A DNA stretch of 64,000 bases from Chryseobacterium sp. c4a (GCF_009900745.1 NZ_WXVU01000021.1:43023-107022), one strand, 5' to 3'. Shown: positions 9,347 through 19,196, numbered from the stretch's first letter. The notes: a model not told the origin generated them from the letters alone. Numbers and translations are program-made.

Positions 9347-10042
9347 ATGCATCATCAATTAGAAAAGCATTATGTAAACAGGGTAGGCTGGCTTCGGGCA
9401 GCTGTTTTAGGTGCTAACGACGGATTACTGTCTACAACAAGTATTGTTATAGGTGTTGCAGCAGCAGAGCCGGAGCGCCATATCATTATTTTGGCCGCTT
9501 TGGCAGGAATGATTGCTGGAGCAATGTCTATGGCCGCAGGAGAATATGTTTCTGTAAGTTCTCAGGAAGACACCGAAAAAGCAGACCTGATCCGGGAACA
9601 ACGGGAACTGGATGAAATGCCGGAAGTGGAACTTCGGGAACTGGCTAAAGTATACGAAAAAAGAGGTTGTACAAAAGAAACAGCCATGCAGGTCGCTATT
9701 GAACTTACAGAACACAATGCATTGGAAGCTCATGCCCGCGATGAATTAGGTATCAATGAAATTACCCAGGCAAAACCACTACAGGCAGCAGTAGCATCAT
9801 TTGGATCATTTGCAGTTGGGGCATTGTTACCCTTTACGGTTTCTCTGGTGGCACCGATCAAACAGATGGTTTATTTTCAATATGGTTTTTCTATTATATT
9901 TCTGATGTTGTTAGGAGCAATTTCGGCAAGAGCCGGAGGTTCCAGTATTAAAATTGCTGTTCTTAGAATTTGTTTTTGGGGAACCGTAGCCATGGGAATT
10001 ACAGCATTGGTAGGGCATGTTTTCGGAGTGAATGTATCTTGA
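9347..10042 (+). CDS. VIT/CCC1-family transporter (vacuolar iron transporter-like)
   Basis: 231-residue membrane protein of the VIT1/CCC1 family, which moves Fe2+/Mn2+ across membranes in exchange for protons. The signature N-terminus is 'RVGWLRAAVLGANDGLLSTTSIVIGV', followed by 'AGAMSMAAGEYVSVSSQEDTE'. An acidic cytoplasmic helical region rich in Glu (about 78-130, the metal-binding hub in the family) precedes three C-terminal TM helices. Five TM helices in total match the family. It is a single gene with no visible metal-regulator site. Confidence 0.93.
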   Translation: MHHQLEKHYVNRVGWLRAAVLGANDGLLSTTSIVIGVAAAEPERHIIILAALAGMIAGAMSMAAGEYVSVSSQEDTEKADLIREQRELDEMPEVELRELAKVYEKRGCTKETAMQVAIELTEHNALEAHARDELGINEITQAKPLQAAVASFGSFAVGALLPFTVSLVAPIKQMVYFQYGFSIIFLMLLGAISARAGGSSIKIAVLRICFWGTVAMGITALVGHVFGVNVS

Positions 10043-10163
10043 TACGAAATAAGCTTTTAATGCAGATTTATAGCGGTAACTGTATGATTTTCAATATTAA
10101 TTTTACCTAACGATTGTTAGTCGTAGAATTACTACACTTTTTGAAATTTCCATATAAAGACTA

Positions 10164-10192
10164 TTTTGTTATAGTAAATACATCTATATTTG
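10164..10192 (+). promoter_or_regulatory. Promoter of hcp/tssD (TTTTG - N16 - TATATTTG)
   Basis: A -33-like TTTTG at 10164-10168 and an exact TAnnTTTG box, TATATTTG, at 10185-10192. The predicted start is near 10199, about 44 bases before the Hcp ATG. Confidence 0.6.
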
Positions 10193-10242
10193 GTGACATA
10201 AAACAACAAATCACACAATATTAACGATTAAAATTTACGATC

Positions 10243-10650
10243 ATGGCAGAAAGAAATTCAAGAGGAATTTTAAAATTCAACAACGGTGAAGGACAAAAGT
10301 TATTAAAGCTTAACTACAGTGTATCAAGATCTACAGATGTATCTGGACGTGTAGCATCAGACCCTTCTAATGCTCTTATCAAAATTACAGTAGAAGCTAC
10401 AGAAAAATCTGACATTCTGGAAAGCTTACTCAACGGAAAGTACAAACCTACAGTGGGAGAAGTTACATTCAACAAATCTCATGAGGAAGGAACATTAACA
10501 ACTTTAAAGTGGCAGAATGGATACGTAATCCAGCACGAAGTAGACTTCGATGCTGTAGATGAAAACAGTATGTATATCACTTTTGTTGTAAGTGCAGAAC
10601 AAATTGACTTAGGGAATTCTGCTTACCATGGGGCTTGGCCTACAGCGTAA
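10243..10650 (+). CDS. tssD: Type VI secretion tube protein TssD (Hcp) of Bacteroidota T6SS
   Basis: 135-residue Hcp-like ring protein that stacks into the T6SS inner tube and can chaperone cargo. 'MAERNSRGILKFNNGE' and the end 'NSAYHGAWPTA' are typical of the TssD family of subtype iii systems. It has its own promoter and a strong terminator before vgrG, so it is probably expressed separately and highly. No sheath, baseplate or membrane-complex genes are present here, making this an orphan hcp-vgrG effector island. Confidence 0.92.
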   Translation: MAERNSRGILKFNNGEGQKLLKLNYSVSRSTDVSGRVASDPSNALIKITVEATEKSDILESLLNGKYKPTVGEVTFNKSHEEGTLTTLKWQNGYVIQHEVDFDAVDENSMYITFVVSAEQIDLGNSAYHGAWPTA

Positions 10651-10681
10651 GCATTTGATCTCTTAAAAAATCAAGTACATA

Positions 10682-10721
10682 TAAAACAGAATGGTACAAT
10701 AGATACTGTTCTGTTTTTTTG
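10682..10721 (+). terminator. Terminator after hcp/tssD
   Basis: AAACAGAA / TTCTGTTT stem followed by a run of seven Ts, directly downstream of the Hcp gene. Confidence 0.8.
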
Positions 10722-10897
10722 GCTCTGATAAATACGTCAAAATCAAGGAGGATATACTCAGTGATTTCCTGTGATTATTAAAATAAATCGGATAAAAGTG
10801 GATTTTATATCGTAAAAAATTATAATTTTATATAAAGGAGATTGTTTTTAGAATTTTTTTTCTGAATACAAAAGCCTTCCAAACACCTTACATTAAT

Positions 10898-12757
10898 ATG
10901 AATAATAATACCTCGAATTCCGAAAAGATTTCGGAGAATCATATTCCTGGAATCAACCGTGTGGTGAAGCTGGATATAGTCATTGAAGGTAAAATGATCA
11001 AACATTTCAAGCATTTCCGCTTACAGCAAAGTGTAAAGAAACATCATAACTTTGAACTGACATTAGCACATGATACTTTAGATGGTGTACAAAATCATGA
11101 TCTGGAAGAGGCTCAGCGGTTTCTGGGAAAGCGTTTGACTATCGTTTTTAAATATAAAGATGTAGAAGGAAGCCCTGAAAGAACCTTTGTAGGTGTCATT
11201 ACAAAAGTAGGATTCAGTCAGGAAAATCATAGCCTGGGAAATATTGTGCTGAAAGGATACAGCCCAACCATTCTACTGGATGCAGCTCCTCATACTCAAA
11301 GTTTTGGCGGTGACCAACCTGTGAATATGGGAATTATTGCTACTGATGTTATCAAACAGGGAATAGAAAACAGCAAATTCGATGTGAAAGTGAATGCTAA
11401 GGCATCTGCTCAGATTCTCTACAGTTCCCAATACAACGAAACTCATTACAATTACCTTTGCAGAATGGCAGAAGCCTATGGTGAACAATTCTATTATGAC
11501 GGAGAAATACTTCATTTCGGAAATATGCCTCCTCAGAATAAAGCGCTGGAACTGATTTATGGAAGCAATGTTTCAGATATCAATGTAGAGATGAAAGCTG
11601 TTCATATCAAACCCCGTTTCTATGGATATAATAGTAGTTCTAATACAAAACTTACTTCCGGAGAAACACCTATTAAACATGTAGGAAACCTGGCGAAAAC
11701 AGCCTATCAGAATAACGATAAAATTTTTAAAACCCCATCATTACAAGTCGCTCCCATAAAGGCCGCTACGGATATGGATGTCGTTATCTCACAAACCAGT
11801 ACTGCCGGAAGCAGAGCTGTAGATGTTTTTACCGTTTCAGGAGGTACCACTATTCCTTTTTTATATCCGGGATGTGTTGCCGATATTAAGATGAGAAAAA
11901 CCGACAGCAATCAAACTTCTTATTTTACCAAACTGATGGTTACTGAAGTTACTCATGAGGTAGATACCCTAGGACGATATGAAGGACGATTTGAAGCCAT
12001 CGCCTCAGATACAGGGTATATCCCAACTCCTGATTTTACAGTTCCAATTGCAGAACCTCAGATTGCTACTGTGATATCCAATACAGATCCGCTGGGGCAG
12101 GGAAGAGTGACCGTCAGATTCGACTGGCAATTGAATGATACCACCAATTTCATCCGAATGATGGCTCCCGATGCTGGTGGAACCGATCAAATCACTCAAA
12201 ACAGAGGATATGTTGCCATACCTGAAGTTGGAGACCAGGTAATGATTGGTTTCGTTCACAATCACCCGGATCGTCCATTTGTGATGGGGGGAATGTTTCA
12301 TGGAGGAACTGCCCTTGGCGGCGGTGTAGACAATCACTTAAAATCAATTCAAACCCGAAGTGGAATTAGAGTATTAATGAATGATGCCGAAGGAAGTGTT
12401 ACCATCATTGATCCTAGTGGAAACAATTATTTCATGGATGGAAAAGGGAATATTACCGTAACATCTCCTAAAAATATGACCTTTAATGTTGGTGAAAATC
12501 TTGATATCAACGTAGGAAACAATATGAGGACAAGTGTAGGAAATGATAATGCCGTAAACATTACCAATAATCACAAGTTTATGTCCAAAAACTATAAGCA
12601 GACCGTTAATGAAAATAAAACAGTTAATGTAACGGGAGACTTGAAAGAAACAACATCTACAACAACCCATAAAGCAAAAAATGGAGATATCCTGCTGCAA
12701 AGTTCAGGCGTTGCCAAAATGCTGGGTAAAATAGATGCCAAAGTAAACAAGGGATAA
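10898..12757 (+). CDS. vgrG: Type VI secretion spike protein VgrG
   Basis: 619-residue trimeric spike protein that caps the Hcp tube and carries effectors. Residues about 20-350 match the gp27-like part ('SVKKHHNFELTLAHD', 'GEQFYYDGEILHFG'). About 390-470 is the gp5 OB fold ('ATVISNTDPLGQGRVTVRFDW', 'GDQVMIGFVHNHPDRPFVMGG'). About 500-600 is the beta-helix needle with short Asn/Val/Thr repeats ('NVGENLDINVGNNMRTSVGND'). No extra C-terminal effector domain is present, so cargo would be loaded through PAAR-like proteins encoded downstream. Confidence 0.95.
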   Translation: MNNNTSNSEKISENHIPGINRVVKLDIVIEGKMIKHFKHFRLQQSVKKHHNFELTLAHDTLDGVQNHDLEEAQRFLGKRLTIVFKYKDVEGSPERTFVGVITKVGFSQENHSLGNIVLKGYSPTILLDAAPHTQSFGGDQPVNMGIIATDVIKQGIENSKFDVKVNAKASAQILYSSQYNETHYNYLCRMAEAYGEQFYYDGEILHFGNMPPQNKALELIYGSNVSDINVEMKAVHIKPRFYGYNSSSNTKLTSGETPIKHVGNLAKTAYQNNDKIFKTPSLQVAPIKAATDMDVVISQTSTAGSRAVDVFTVSGGTTIPFLYPGCVADIKMRKTDSNQTSYFTKLMVTEVTHEVDTLGRYEGRFEAIASDTGYIPTPDFTVPIAEPQIATVISNTDPLGQGRVTVRFDWQLNDTTNFIRMMAPDAGGTDQITQNRGYVAIPEVGDQVMIGFVHNHPDRPFVMGGMFHGGTALGGGVDNHLKSIQTRSGIRVLMNDAEGSVTIIDPSGNNYFMDGKGNITVTSPKNMTFNVGENLDINVGNNMRTSVGNDNAVNITNNHKFMSKNYKQTVNENKTVNVTGDLKETTSTTTHKAKNGDILLQSSGVAKMLGKIDAKVNKG

Positions 12758-12813
12758 TAATACATATAATTGATGGATCATCGTTATAGCTATTGATGAC
12801 CACCATATTTACG

Positions 12814-13896
12814 ATGAATAAAATAATAAAATATTTACTAAGCTTTTTGTTCTTTACTCAGATCTCGTGTCAGGAAAAAAAAGATCATAAAACAACTGCA
12901 GCAATGACAAAATATGAATGGAGTGAAGGGACTTCAGCAGCCTTAGGATATCCGATGGAAGTCTATAAAGGAGGAATTGACTGTGAAGGGGGAGAATGGG
13001 TGAGTCTGGATAATGGAATGACTCCAGGTACCAATTCCTGGGGTACAGTGAATAATGGTATGTCAAATAGTTTTAAAAGCCTTCCTAAACGTTTAGATTT
13101 TATATGGATGTCTTATATGGAAAACCAGTTTTACCTTATTGATACAGCTATTGATACTAATAAGATCAGAGAGTATTTTAAAAAAGGTTTTGATATTAAG
13201 GTAACTAATGGAAGCGGTGATATTGAACACTTGACATACAATACATTGGGGATAGGACTAGCTCCAGGTGGAGTGGTAGTTGTTTGGGTGGCAGGAATTG
13301 GCTACCAAAAAGAAATAGGCAGATATCAGGCAGAGAAAGTGAAGATCCCTGAATCTGAAATTGCAAAGTTAGACAGCCATGAGAATCGTTTCTGGAGAAA
13401 AGATTATCTGGATATGGTTCATACCCGCGAACAGATCATTCCTGCAAAAATAAGGGAAGAAAATAAAGGAAAGCCCATTCCGTTGGGGCTTTGGGATACC
13501 TATAGAACACGATACAGCTGGAAGCTGGTTTTCGAACTTCCCGAAAAAGCAAAATTATATCCTTTGGCGAACGTAAAGCTCACTACTATTAATGGAGAGA
13601 GAGAACAATTTGAAACCACTAAATCTCCGCTATCTCAAAACGAAATGAGAGCAATACCCACAAGAATTGTATTTGATTTTGTGGGAGCAGATGGAAAAGA
13701 ATATGGCGGTGAATGTACTTTAAATGAAAAATCAGGCTTTGAAGCATTTAAAACTGTATTTGGAGATAATCCAAATTCAACCAAAGCAGATATAATTGTA
13801 AAAGTAAACGAAGCCAATAGCTATTTAACCATAAAACTAAAAGGTGAAAATGGTAAAGAAGCTTTCATAAAGGCTGACAGTATAGAAGTTTTCTAA
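12814..13896 (+). CDS. DUF2931-family lipoprotein, candidate immunity protein
   Basis: About 360 residues. The start at ATG 12814 gives 'MNKIIKYLLSFLFFTQISC', a lipoprotein signal with Cys; upstream TTG/ATG codons at 12793-12798 would precede a non-signal stretch. The body ('GGIDCEGGEWVSLDNGM', 'PKRLDFIWMSYMENQFYLID') matches the DUF2931 pattern as I know it. DUF2931 lipoproteins are often encoded beside T6SS lipase effectors. Here it lies between vgrG and a DUF2235 gene, 11 bases from the latter, so periplasmic immunity to that effector is a reasonable inference. Confidence 0.75.
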   Translation: MNKIIKYLLSFLFFTQISCQEKKDHKTTAAMTKYEWSEGTSAALGYPMEVYKGGIDCEGGEWVSLDNGMTPGTNSWGTVNNGMSNSFKSLPKRLDFIWMSYMENQFYLIDTAIDTNKIREYFKKGFDIKVTNGSGDIEHLTYNTLGIGLAPGGVVVVWVAGIGYQKEIGRYQAEKVKIPESEIAKLDSHENRFWRKDYLDMVHTREQIIPAKIREENKGKPIPLGLWDTYRTRYSWKLVFELPEKAKLYPLANVKLTTINGEREQFETTKSPLSQNEMRAIPTRIVFDFVGADGKEYGGECTLNEKSGFEAFKTVFGDNPNSTKADIIVKVNEANSYLTIKLKGENGKEAFIKADSIEVF

Positions 13897-13907
13897 ACAC
13901 AAAAATT

Positions 13908-15719
13908 ATGGGAAAGACTTTTGTATATAACACAGGGAATGCAAAACCCCTTATAGATGAGATCCATCTTGAGATTGGGGTCTTTTTCGATGGTACTTTA
14001 AATAACCTGAAGAATACCGAGCTAAGGGAGAAATACAGAGATGGTAAGAATAAAATATTGCAAACAGATTCCAATGCTGTAATTCAGGAAAAGGAAAAAG
14101 CTATAAAAGAAACAAGAAAACAACAGGAAGAACAGTTTGATAATTTAAAAGATGATGACAATTCTGAATATGCCCAATATCTGAGGGGTAGTCATAGGGG
14201 ATGGCTGGATAGTCAGGGAGTAGATAACAGTTTTAGTAATGACAATACCAATGTAGCCCGTATGTATAAAAGCAGCGAAAAAAATAAATATGGTGTCTAC
14301 ATAGAAGGAATAGGTACTATGGATAACAGCAGGGATGTAGATGATGGGTTTCAATACGGATCTGGAAAAAGCGGAGTGAGAGGTAAAGTAAGAAGAGGCT
14401 GTGAAATGGTTGCCACCAGAATTCAAAGTCTTCTTCCTGATGGCAGTTCGAAGAAAAAAATGATTAGGATTACCATAGATACATTTGGTTTCAGCCGTGG
14501 TGCTGCCGCTGCAAGAAACTTTGCCTATGAGATCAATGGTAATAAAAGAACTGAAGATGTTGAGATCAAAAAATCAAGAAAAGTAGTTGGATATAAAGAA
14601 AGCGGGTCTTACGGTAACGATGCCTTGGTTGCTGAATATGAAGATACTTGGCTGGATAAAGATAAAACAGAAGTAGATCCGAAATACCTTGTTGATGGAA
14701 AACTTCCAAAATTCGGTTTTTTGGGATATTATCTTTTAAGTAAAAAAATATTGTCCACTGAACAACTAGAAAATCTGGAGCTTGAAGTCCGTTTTATAGG
14801 CGTTTATGACACCGTTTCTTCTTATGAGGAGTTTGGAGATATGGGAACTCTGGAAAGAGTAGGCTATAGAGGGATATTGCATGCTTCGCTAGGTTCAGCA
14901 CGTAATTTTGCAAATGATGTAGAGCAATTACAACTAAGAAATCCCGGACCTTTCCGAAAGGCGGTTCATTTCACGGCAGAAAATGAGCATCGTGAGAACT
15001 TCTCCTTAACTCCATTTACCTCAAAAGGAGTAAAAGAGCCTAAAGATAATCCGCATATTATTGAAAAAGAATTTCCGGGAGTTCACTGTGATATTGGAGG
15101 CGCATATGAAAACGGAACAGAAGAAGTTGACGAAATTGAAACCTCCAACCATAAAACGTTCGGGGCATTACAGGAACGGAGACAGCAATTGATTGATGAA
15201 CATTGGTTTAAACCACCTCAGATTACCATCCACAATACAGCCCTTAATATTCTATCTTTTGGAACTGCATACAGGAAAATCAGAGGAGTTCGGTTCCTTC
15301 GAAAAGAATACAGCTATATCCCGCTTCAGTTCATGGAAAAACTTGGAGAAGGGATTTATGATCATCAATTGATGACCAAAACAAAAAATGATTATCCCAT
15401 AACTGATGATAAAAACTTGGTTGAGGCTGAAAAAATTCTTCATAAATATGTGTTTGAAAATGGAGAACCATGGTCATTTATCAGTGACGCTGAACTTAAA
15501 AAGGAAAATGAAAGGCTTGCAGCAAATGATCCTGTGGAACAGCCTAAAGTAACCATTGAAAATGAACATCCCGTGATGAATATTCCTGAGGTACGTCTTC
15601 ATATCAACAAATCTCAAGCTTTATTAAGAACCATAAGGAATCAATATCTCCATTGGTCAGCCAACAGAGACTGGATGGGAATGGATCCAAACAGTGATTA
15701 TCAAAGAAGAGTATATTAA
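13908..15719 (+). CDS. DUF2235 alpha/beta-hydrolase, probable T6SS phospholipase effector (Tle-like)
   Basis: 603 residues. 'EIGVFFDGTLNN' (Asp28) opens the DUF2235 domain, and the nucleophile elbow is 'GFSRG' (residues 194-198, Ser196). Downstream 'GVYDTVSS' and 'FPGVHCDIGGAYENG' supply the likely acid/His region. DUF2235 covers the Tle1-like phospholipase effectors of T6SS. There is no signal peptide, as expected for T6SS cargo. It follows the DUF2931 lipoprotein by 11 bases and the 234-residue gene starts 3 bases after its stop. Lipase activity itself is unproven here. Confidence 0.85.
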   Translation: MGKTFVYNTGNAKPLIDEIHLEIGVFFDGTLNNLKNTELREKYRDGKNKILQTDSNAVIQEKEKAIKETRKQQEEQFDNLKDDDNSEYAQYLRGSHRGWLDSQGVDNSFSNDNTNVARMYKSSEKNKYGVYIEGIGTMDNSRDVDDGFQYGSGKSGVRGKVRRGCEMVATRIQSLLPDGSSKKKMIRITIDTFGFSRGAAAARNFAYEINGNKRTEDVEIKKSRKVVGYKESGSYGNDALVAEYEDTWLDKDKTEVDPKYLVDGKLPKFGFLGYYLLSKKILSTEQLENLELEVRFIGVYDTVSSYEEFGDMGTLERVGYRGILHASLGSARNFANDVEQLQLRNPGPFRKAVHFTAENEHRENFSLTPFTSKGVKEPKDNPHIIEKEFPGVHCDIGGAYENGTEEVDEIETSNHKTFGALQERRQQLIDEHWFKPPQITIHNTALNILSFGTAYRKIRGVRFLRKEYSYIPLQFMEKLGEGIYDHQLMTKTKNDYPITDDKNLVEAEKILHKYVFENGEPWSFISDAELKKENERLAANDPVEQPKVTIENEHPVMNIPEVRLHINKSQALLRTIRNQYLHWSANRDWMGMDPNSDYQRRVY

Positions 15720-15722
15720 AAT

Positions 15723-16427
15723 ATGGTGGTAAACGTATTGCAAAACCTTCATCAGAAGACCTATCGGCTGGAGACCATTGTCATAGAACAAAAAAATCCG
15801 TTTTATTCCACGCAAAAAAATTATGCAAGGGAAGTAGAGGTCTATTATTATGGAAAAGTAAAGGATCGGCATGATTTTCAAATCCTGGTGACACACTTTG
15901 ATTTTTCTGACGAGGAGGGTACTATGGATCAATTTTTAAAAAAGATAAGCTATTTATTTGACGAAATAGAGTGTAAAGTAGATGATGAAGGAAATATTAC
16001 CGCAGTAGATAATATCCTGTTTTTACGATTAAGATGGACAAAAATCCTGGCTAATTTATCTGAAACGCATAAAGGAGAAGCGATAGATCGCTATTTCAGC
16101 CAGATCAGTGATTTGCTGGAAGATGAGGTAAAGCTGATAGACTTTCTGGGAAGTTATAACATGTTTGGATTACTTTTTAATGGGCTATTGAATTCATTTG
16201 ATACTAAAATGAAAAGAGAATCCACCGAAGGTTTTACAGAAATTATGACTCCTGTAAAATCCGGAGATACATTGACTTTGAGAGTATCAGCGGAAAATCT
16301 GGAAGCATCAGATGTTGAGTCCTTCAAAGGAGTATTTATCTGTAAAAGAGATCAATATGAAGAAGGTTTCATAGAAATCAAAAAACAAAATTCTCATTTA
16401 AAACATTCATTATTATGGATAGGCTAA
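15723..16427 (+). CDS. Uncharacterised T6SS-linked protein (234 aa)
   Basis: I do not recognise a family. It is soluble, acidic and without a signal peptide. The first half looks alpha/beta ('REVEVYYYGKVKDRHDFQILV'), the middle helical ('WTKILANLSETHKGEAIDRYFS'). It sits between the DUF2235 effector and a PAAR-like effector, overlapping the latter by 13 bp, so an adaptor/chaperone or cytoplasmic immunity role is possible. A second copy of its last codons occurs upstream of the GH19 effector (19225-19259), so this gene was probably part of a duplicated effector cassette. Confidence 0.7.
   Translation: MVVNVLQNLHQKTYRLETIVIEQKNPFYSTQKNYAREVEVYYYGKVKDRHDFQILVTHFDFSDEEGTMDQFLKKISYLFDEIECKVDDEGNITAVDNILFLRLRWTKILANLSETHKGEAIDRYFSQISDLLEDEVKLIDFLGSYNMFGLLFNGLLNSFDTKMKRESTEGFTEIMTPVKSGDTLTLRVSAENLEASDVESFKGVFICKRDQYEEGFIEIKKQNSHLKHSLLWIG
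16390..16423 (+). repeat. Cassette-junction direct repeat, copy 1
   Basis: About 34 bases covering the 3' end of the 234-residue gene and the start of the metallopeptidase effector. Nearly identical to 19225-19259 (one substitution and one inserted base). Confidence 0.85.
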
Positions 16428-18544
16428 AGGACGAGGACAAAGAATCGGAAAATATTCTTGGAACTCAGAATCAGGCTTCTGCTCAGGATAATGAGCAAAT
16501 GAAGGCAGAGAACAGTAAAAAGATGGCGGAAAAACGAGCTGAAAATGAAGGGAAGGATAAAAAAGAAGAAGGCTTATTGTTGGCCATAGATGGAGCAAAG
16601 ATTAAATTCAATGCTCATTCGGGAACCTTTAAAGTTCTGAATGATGTACCCACAACACAGGATAAACTTACCGGAACTGTAGTAGAGAAACAGGTACCTA
16701 ATTTTATCTTTGAGGATGGTTTTGTTTTAAATACGCTTACAGAATGGCAAAATTTTGGAAGTGTAAAAGTACAGGATAACGAGGTTTTGTTGAAGAAATC
16801 ATTTATACCGGGAGTTGGAGCTATCCCGGGAACACCTCCGGAAAGCGGAAAGGTAGAGTTCTCAAATTCTGGTCAAGTGAATATCCCCGAAAAAATAGTT
16901 ACGAATGGTGCACCTGTACCGGAGCAAAAGGATGCTATCATTAATTTTATTGTATACCCGAGAATCTGGAATGACTTTCCAACGTCGAGTAATTATGGAT
17001 TTGATTGGAATAGAGATCACGATGATATTTTAAGTCTCAGAACAAAGTCTAAATCGGATATTTTAGATAATTGCATCCAGAACAAGGCATTGTTTGAAGA
17101 GAAATATGAATCCAGTAAAATAAATATTAATAAATCAAATTACTATCCTCCTTATTTGTATATGTTTAAGAATCATGGCGAAGTAACAAAATTGGAAGTA
17201 GTTTTAAATTTATATGTAGAGATTATAAATCCGAAAAAAACCGAGAAAAATAGTATTCAATTAAAATATGATAAATCGCTCTTTGATATTGGATTTACCA
17301 AAGATGGTAAAACGATAGCTTCTGAAGAATTTATGATTTCAAAAGAATTTCTGGATACAAAGAATGATGCCTATTTTAATCAGCCCAGACAATTCAGAAA
17401 TGATAAGTCAGGTAAACCTATATCTCCTAAGATGACGGCTTATGAACCTCAATTGATAAAAGATGGCGATAGTATGAAGCTTGAGCTTTCCAATTTAATG
17501 ATTATCTGTAAAAATACTTTTGAAAAGGATCAGCCCGTTCAGTTTTTTGATTCTGAAAATAACCTTATTGGCCTATTGATCCTTAAACCTAATGATAAAG
17601 CTATTTTTTCGAATAAATCTTTTCATTTTGTAAAAGTATTGAGGAAAAGTAATAAACAAAGTGATCTGGAAACTATAAACAAAATGATAATAGAAACTCC
17701 ATTGTATAAAAATGGAGAATTTTTAAAATTTGAGGATGAAAATACGGCGCTTAACAATATCGTAGAAGGAATTAATTGTTTTGGGATCAGCAAGCTTCTG
17801 GTCAATCTGAAATCACAATATAAGGTTTCAGAATTAGAAGTGGATGATGCAGAGTTGAAAACGAAAAATATTATTTCAGATAATTATGTTTTGAAGAGGA
17901 ACGAGTATACCACTTTTATAGAAAAGAAAATCAACTGCAATAATAACGAAATGTACATCTTCTTTTCAGCAATCAGAGAAAATAATAATGTGGCAGCATC
18001 CTATGGGTATCATAAAAACAGAGGACTTTTTTATTCTTCTAATATTGATACTTATTTTCATGAATTAGGACATTCATTTGGATTAGCTCATACTTTTTTA
18101 GAGGGAGATGAAGATGAATATGTGAATCAACTTAAAGCAAAACTAATAGATCCGAACGGTTATTATGAAAAACAGAAAATTTACCTTGAAGATTTCGAAA
18201 AGCGTATTGGTAATTATAAAAAAGACTTAAAAGAAAGAAAACCGGAGCATTATCCATTTAATTTTGGAAATGAAAAAGTTAAAAGTAAAAAAGATTGGGA
18301 AACCAGAATTTTTGAGTTGGAAGGTAAATTGAAGATTGAAAAGCAGGAATATGAAGAAAGCTTAAAGGAAATGGAAAATAAGATTAAGCTGTATGAAAAG
18401 ATCAAACTGTATAATAATATAAGGTTTAAAAAGGGTTCAATTGATAATATTATGGAATATCCTGATACCTCTGTTGCAGGAACCACGTTTTATTACCAAC
18501 ATGAAATAATAAGAAAATTAAATGATGAATTCCAATTTTTATAA
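16415..18544 (+). CDS. PAAR-like (DUF4280-type) fusion with zinc metallopeptidase, T6SS effector
   Basis: 709 residues in three parts. 1-55 is a charged, Glu/Lys-rich leader. About 55-170 is a DUF4280/PAAR-like domain ending in 'VEFSNSGQVNIPEK', which in the family tips the VgrG spike. About 180-709 is a C-terminal toxin with the zincin motif 'HELGHSFGLAH' (549-559; two His, Glu and third His). The C-terminal helical part (about 570-680) is strongly charged. Compared with the GH19 effector downstream, its PAAR-like domain has lost the paired cysteines. A lipoprotein gene overlapping its end is the likely immunity gene. Protease activity is inferred from the motif. Confidence 0.85.
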   Translation: MDRLKDEDKESENILGTQNQASAQDNEQMKAENSKKMAEKRAENEGKDKKEEGLLLAIDGAKIKFNAHSGTFKVLNDVPTTQDKLTGTVVEKQVPNFIFEDGFVLNTLTEWQNFGSVKVQDNEVLLKKSFIPGVGAIPGTPPESGKVEFSNSGQVNIPEKIVTNGAPVPEQKDAIINFIVYPRIWNDFPTSSNYGFDWNRDHDDILSLRTKSKSDILDNCIQNKALFEEKYESSKININKSNYYPPYLYMFKNHGEVTKLEVVLNLYVEIINPKKTEKNSIQLKYDKSLFDIGFTKDGKTIASEEFMISKEFLDTKNDAYFNQPRQFRNDKSGKPISPKMTAYEPQLIKDGDSMKLELSNLMIICKNTFEKDQPVQFFDSENNLIGLLILKPNDKAIFSNKSFHFVKVLRKSNKQSDLETINKMIIETPLYKNGEFLKFEDENTALNNIVEGINCFGISKLLVNLKSQYKVSELEVDDAELKTKNIISDNYVLKRNEYTTFIEKKINCNNNEMYIFFSAIRENNNVAASYGYHKNRGLFYSSNIDTYFHELGHSFGLAHTFLEGDEDEYVNQLKAKLIDPNGYYEKQKIYLEDFEKRIGNYKKDLKERKPEHYPFNFGNEKVKSKKDWETRIFELEGKLKIEKQEYEESLKEMENKIKLYEKIKLYNNIRFKKGSIDNIMEYPDTSVAGTTFYYQHEIIRKLNDEFQFL

Positions 18545-19049
18545 ACTCATTATGGTACTTTTTATGGTGTCATGTGTCAGTGAACCTATTGTATATAAAC
18601 AGGTAGATTACAAAGGGGATATTTTTTATGGCGATATCAGGCAAAAAAAGACAGGAAAATTTATCTTTCCGAATATGAACTTTTCCTATTCTTTGTATAA
18701 AGGAGAATTAAACGGGAAAATACTTCTGATAGAAAAATCGGATACCATCGTATTCGGTAATTTTAAAAGAAATCAACCTATTGGCAAATACATCAACAGG
18801 ATTGATCGATGCTATCAATGCAAATATATCTTTCGTAAAACAGTTATTGAAAAAATTGATGGTGAGGGAGCGTTTAATAAACAGTCGAAGAAAGATGGCT
18901 ATTGGAAAGAAAAATCTCAGGAAGGAAATTATAGTAATGGAAAGAAAAATGGAGTCTGGAAGATGTATCAATATAATGATTTGGAAAATTCTCAAAATAC
19001 AATAAAGGAAGTGATGTATAAAAATGATAGCCTTATAAACAATAAGTGA
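18525..19049 (+). CDS. Lipoprotein with MORN-like repeats, candidate immunity
   Basis: About 174 residues; ATG 18522 or 18525 are both possible. 'MNSNFYKLIMVLFMVSC' is a lipoprotein signal. The body has Gly-Tyr/Trp repeats of MORN/YwqK style ('GDIFYGDIRQKKTGKFIFPN', 'KKDGYWKEKSQEGNYSNG', 'KKNGVWKMYQYN'). Its start overlaps the end of the metallopeptidase effector, so co-translation and periplasmic protection against that effector are likely, though unproven. The same reading frame stays open for 48 codons beyond its TGA stop (see 19050-19196). Confidence 0.7.
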   Translation: MNSNFYKLIMVLFMVSCVSEPIVYKQVDYKGDIFYGDIRQKKTGKFIFPNMNFSYSLYKGELNGKILLIEKSDTIVFGNFKRNQPIGKYINRIDRCYQCKYIFRKTVIEKIDGEGAFNKQSKKDGYWKEKSQEGNYSNGKKNGVWKMYQYNDLENSQNTIKEVMYKNDSLINNK

Positions 19050-19196
19050 GAATGTCTACTGATTTCAAGTGGTTTACCGGTCTTGACTTTAGAAGAGCTT
19101 TCTAACTCTAGATCCAATAGTGAAACTCTAGAGGATTATTTAGATTACAGACAGAAAACAGATAGTACTTTCAATATAAATCTTTTTCGTAAGTGA
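19050..19196 (+). pseudogene. In-frame 48-codon remnant after the lipoprotein stop
   Basis: Directly after the TGA at 19047-19049 the same frame continues without stops to TGA 19194-19196 and reads like real protein ('SGLPVLTLEELSNSRS', 'TLEDYLDYRQKTD'). It lacks a start codon. It is either the lost C-terminus of the preceding lipoprotein or the tail of a deleted neighbouring gene. Confidence 0.5.

Noticed and set aside
13908..15719. DUF2235 protein as a cell-wall or phage enzyme rather than T6SS effector
   Set aside because: Context (after vgrG, DUF2931 lipoprotein neighbour, PAAR-like genes downstream) fits a T6SS lipase much better.
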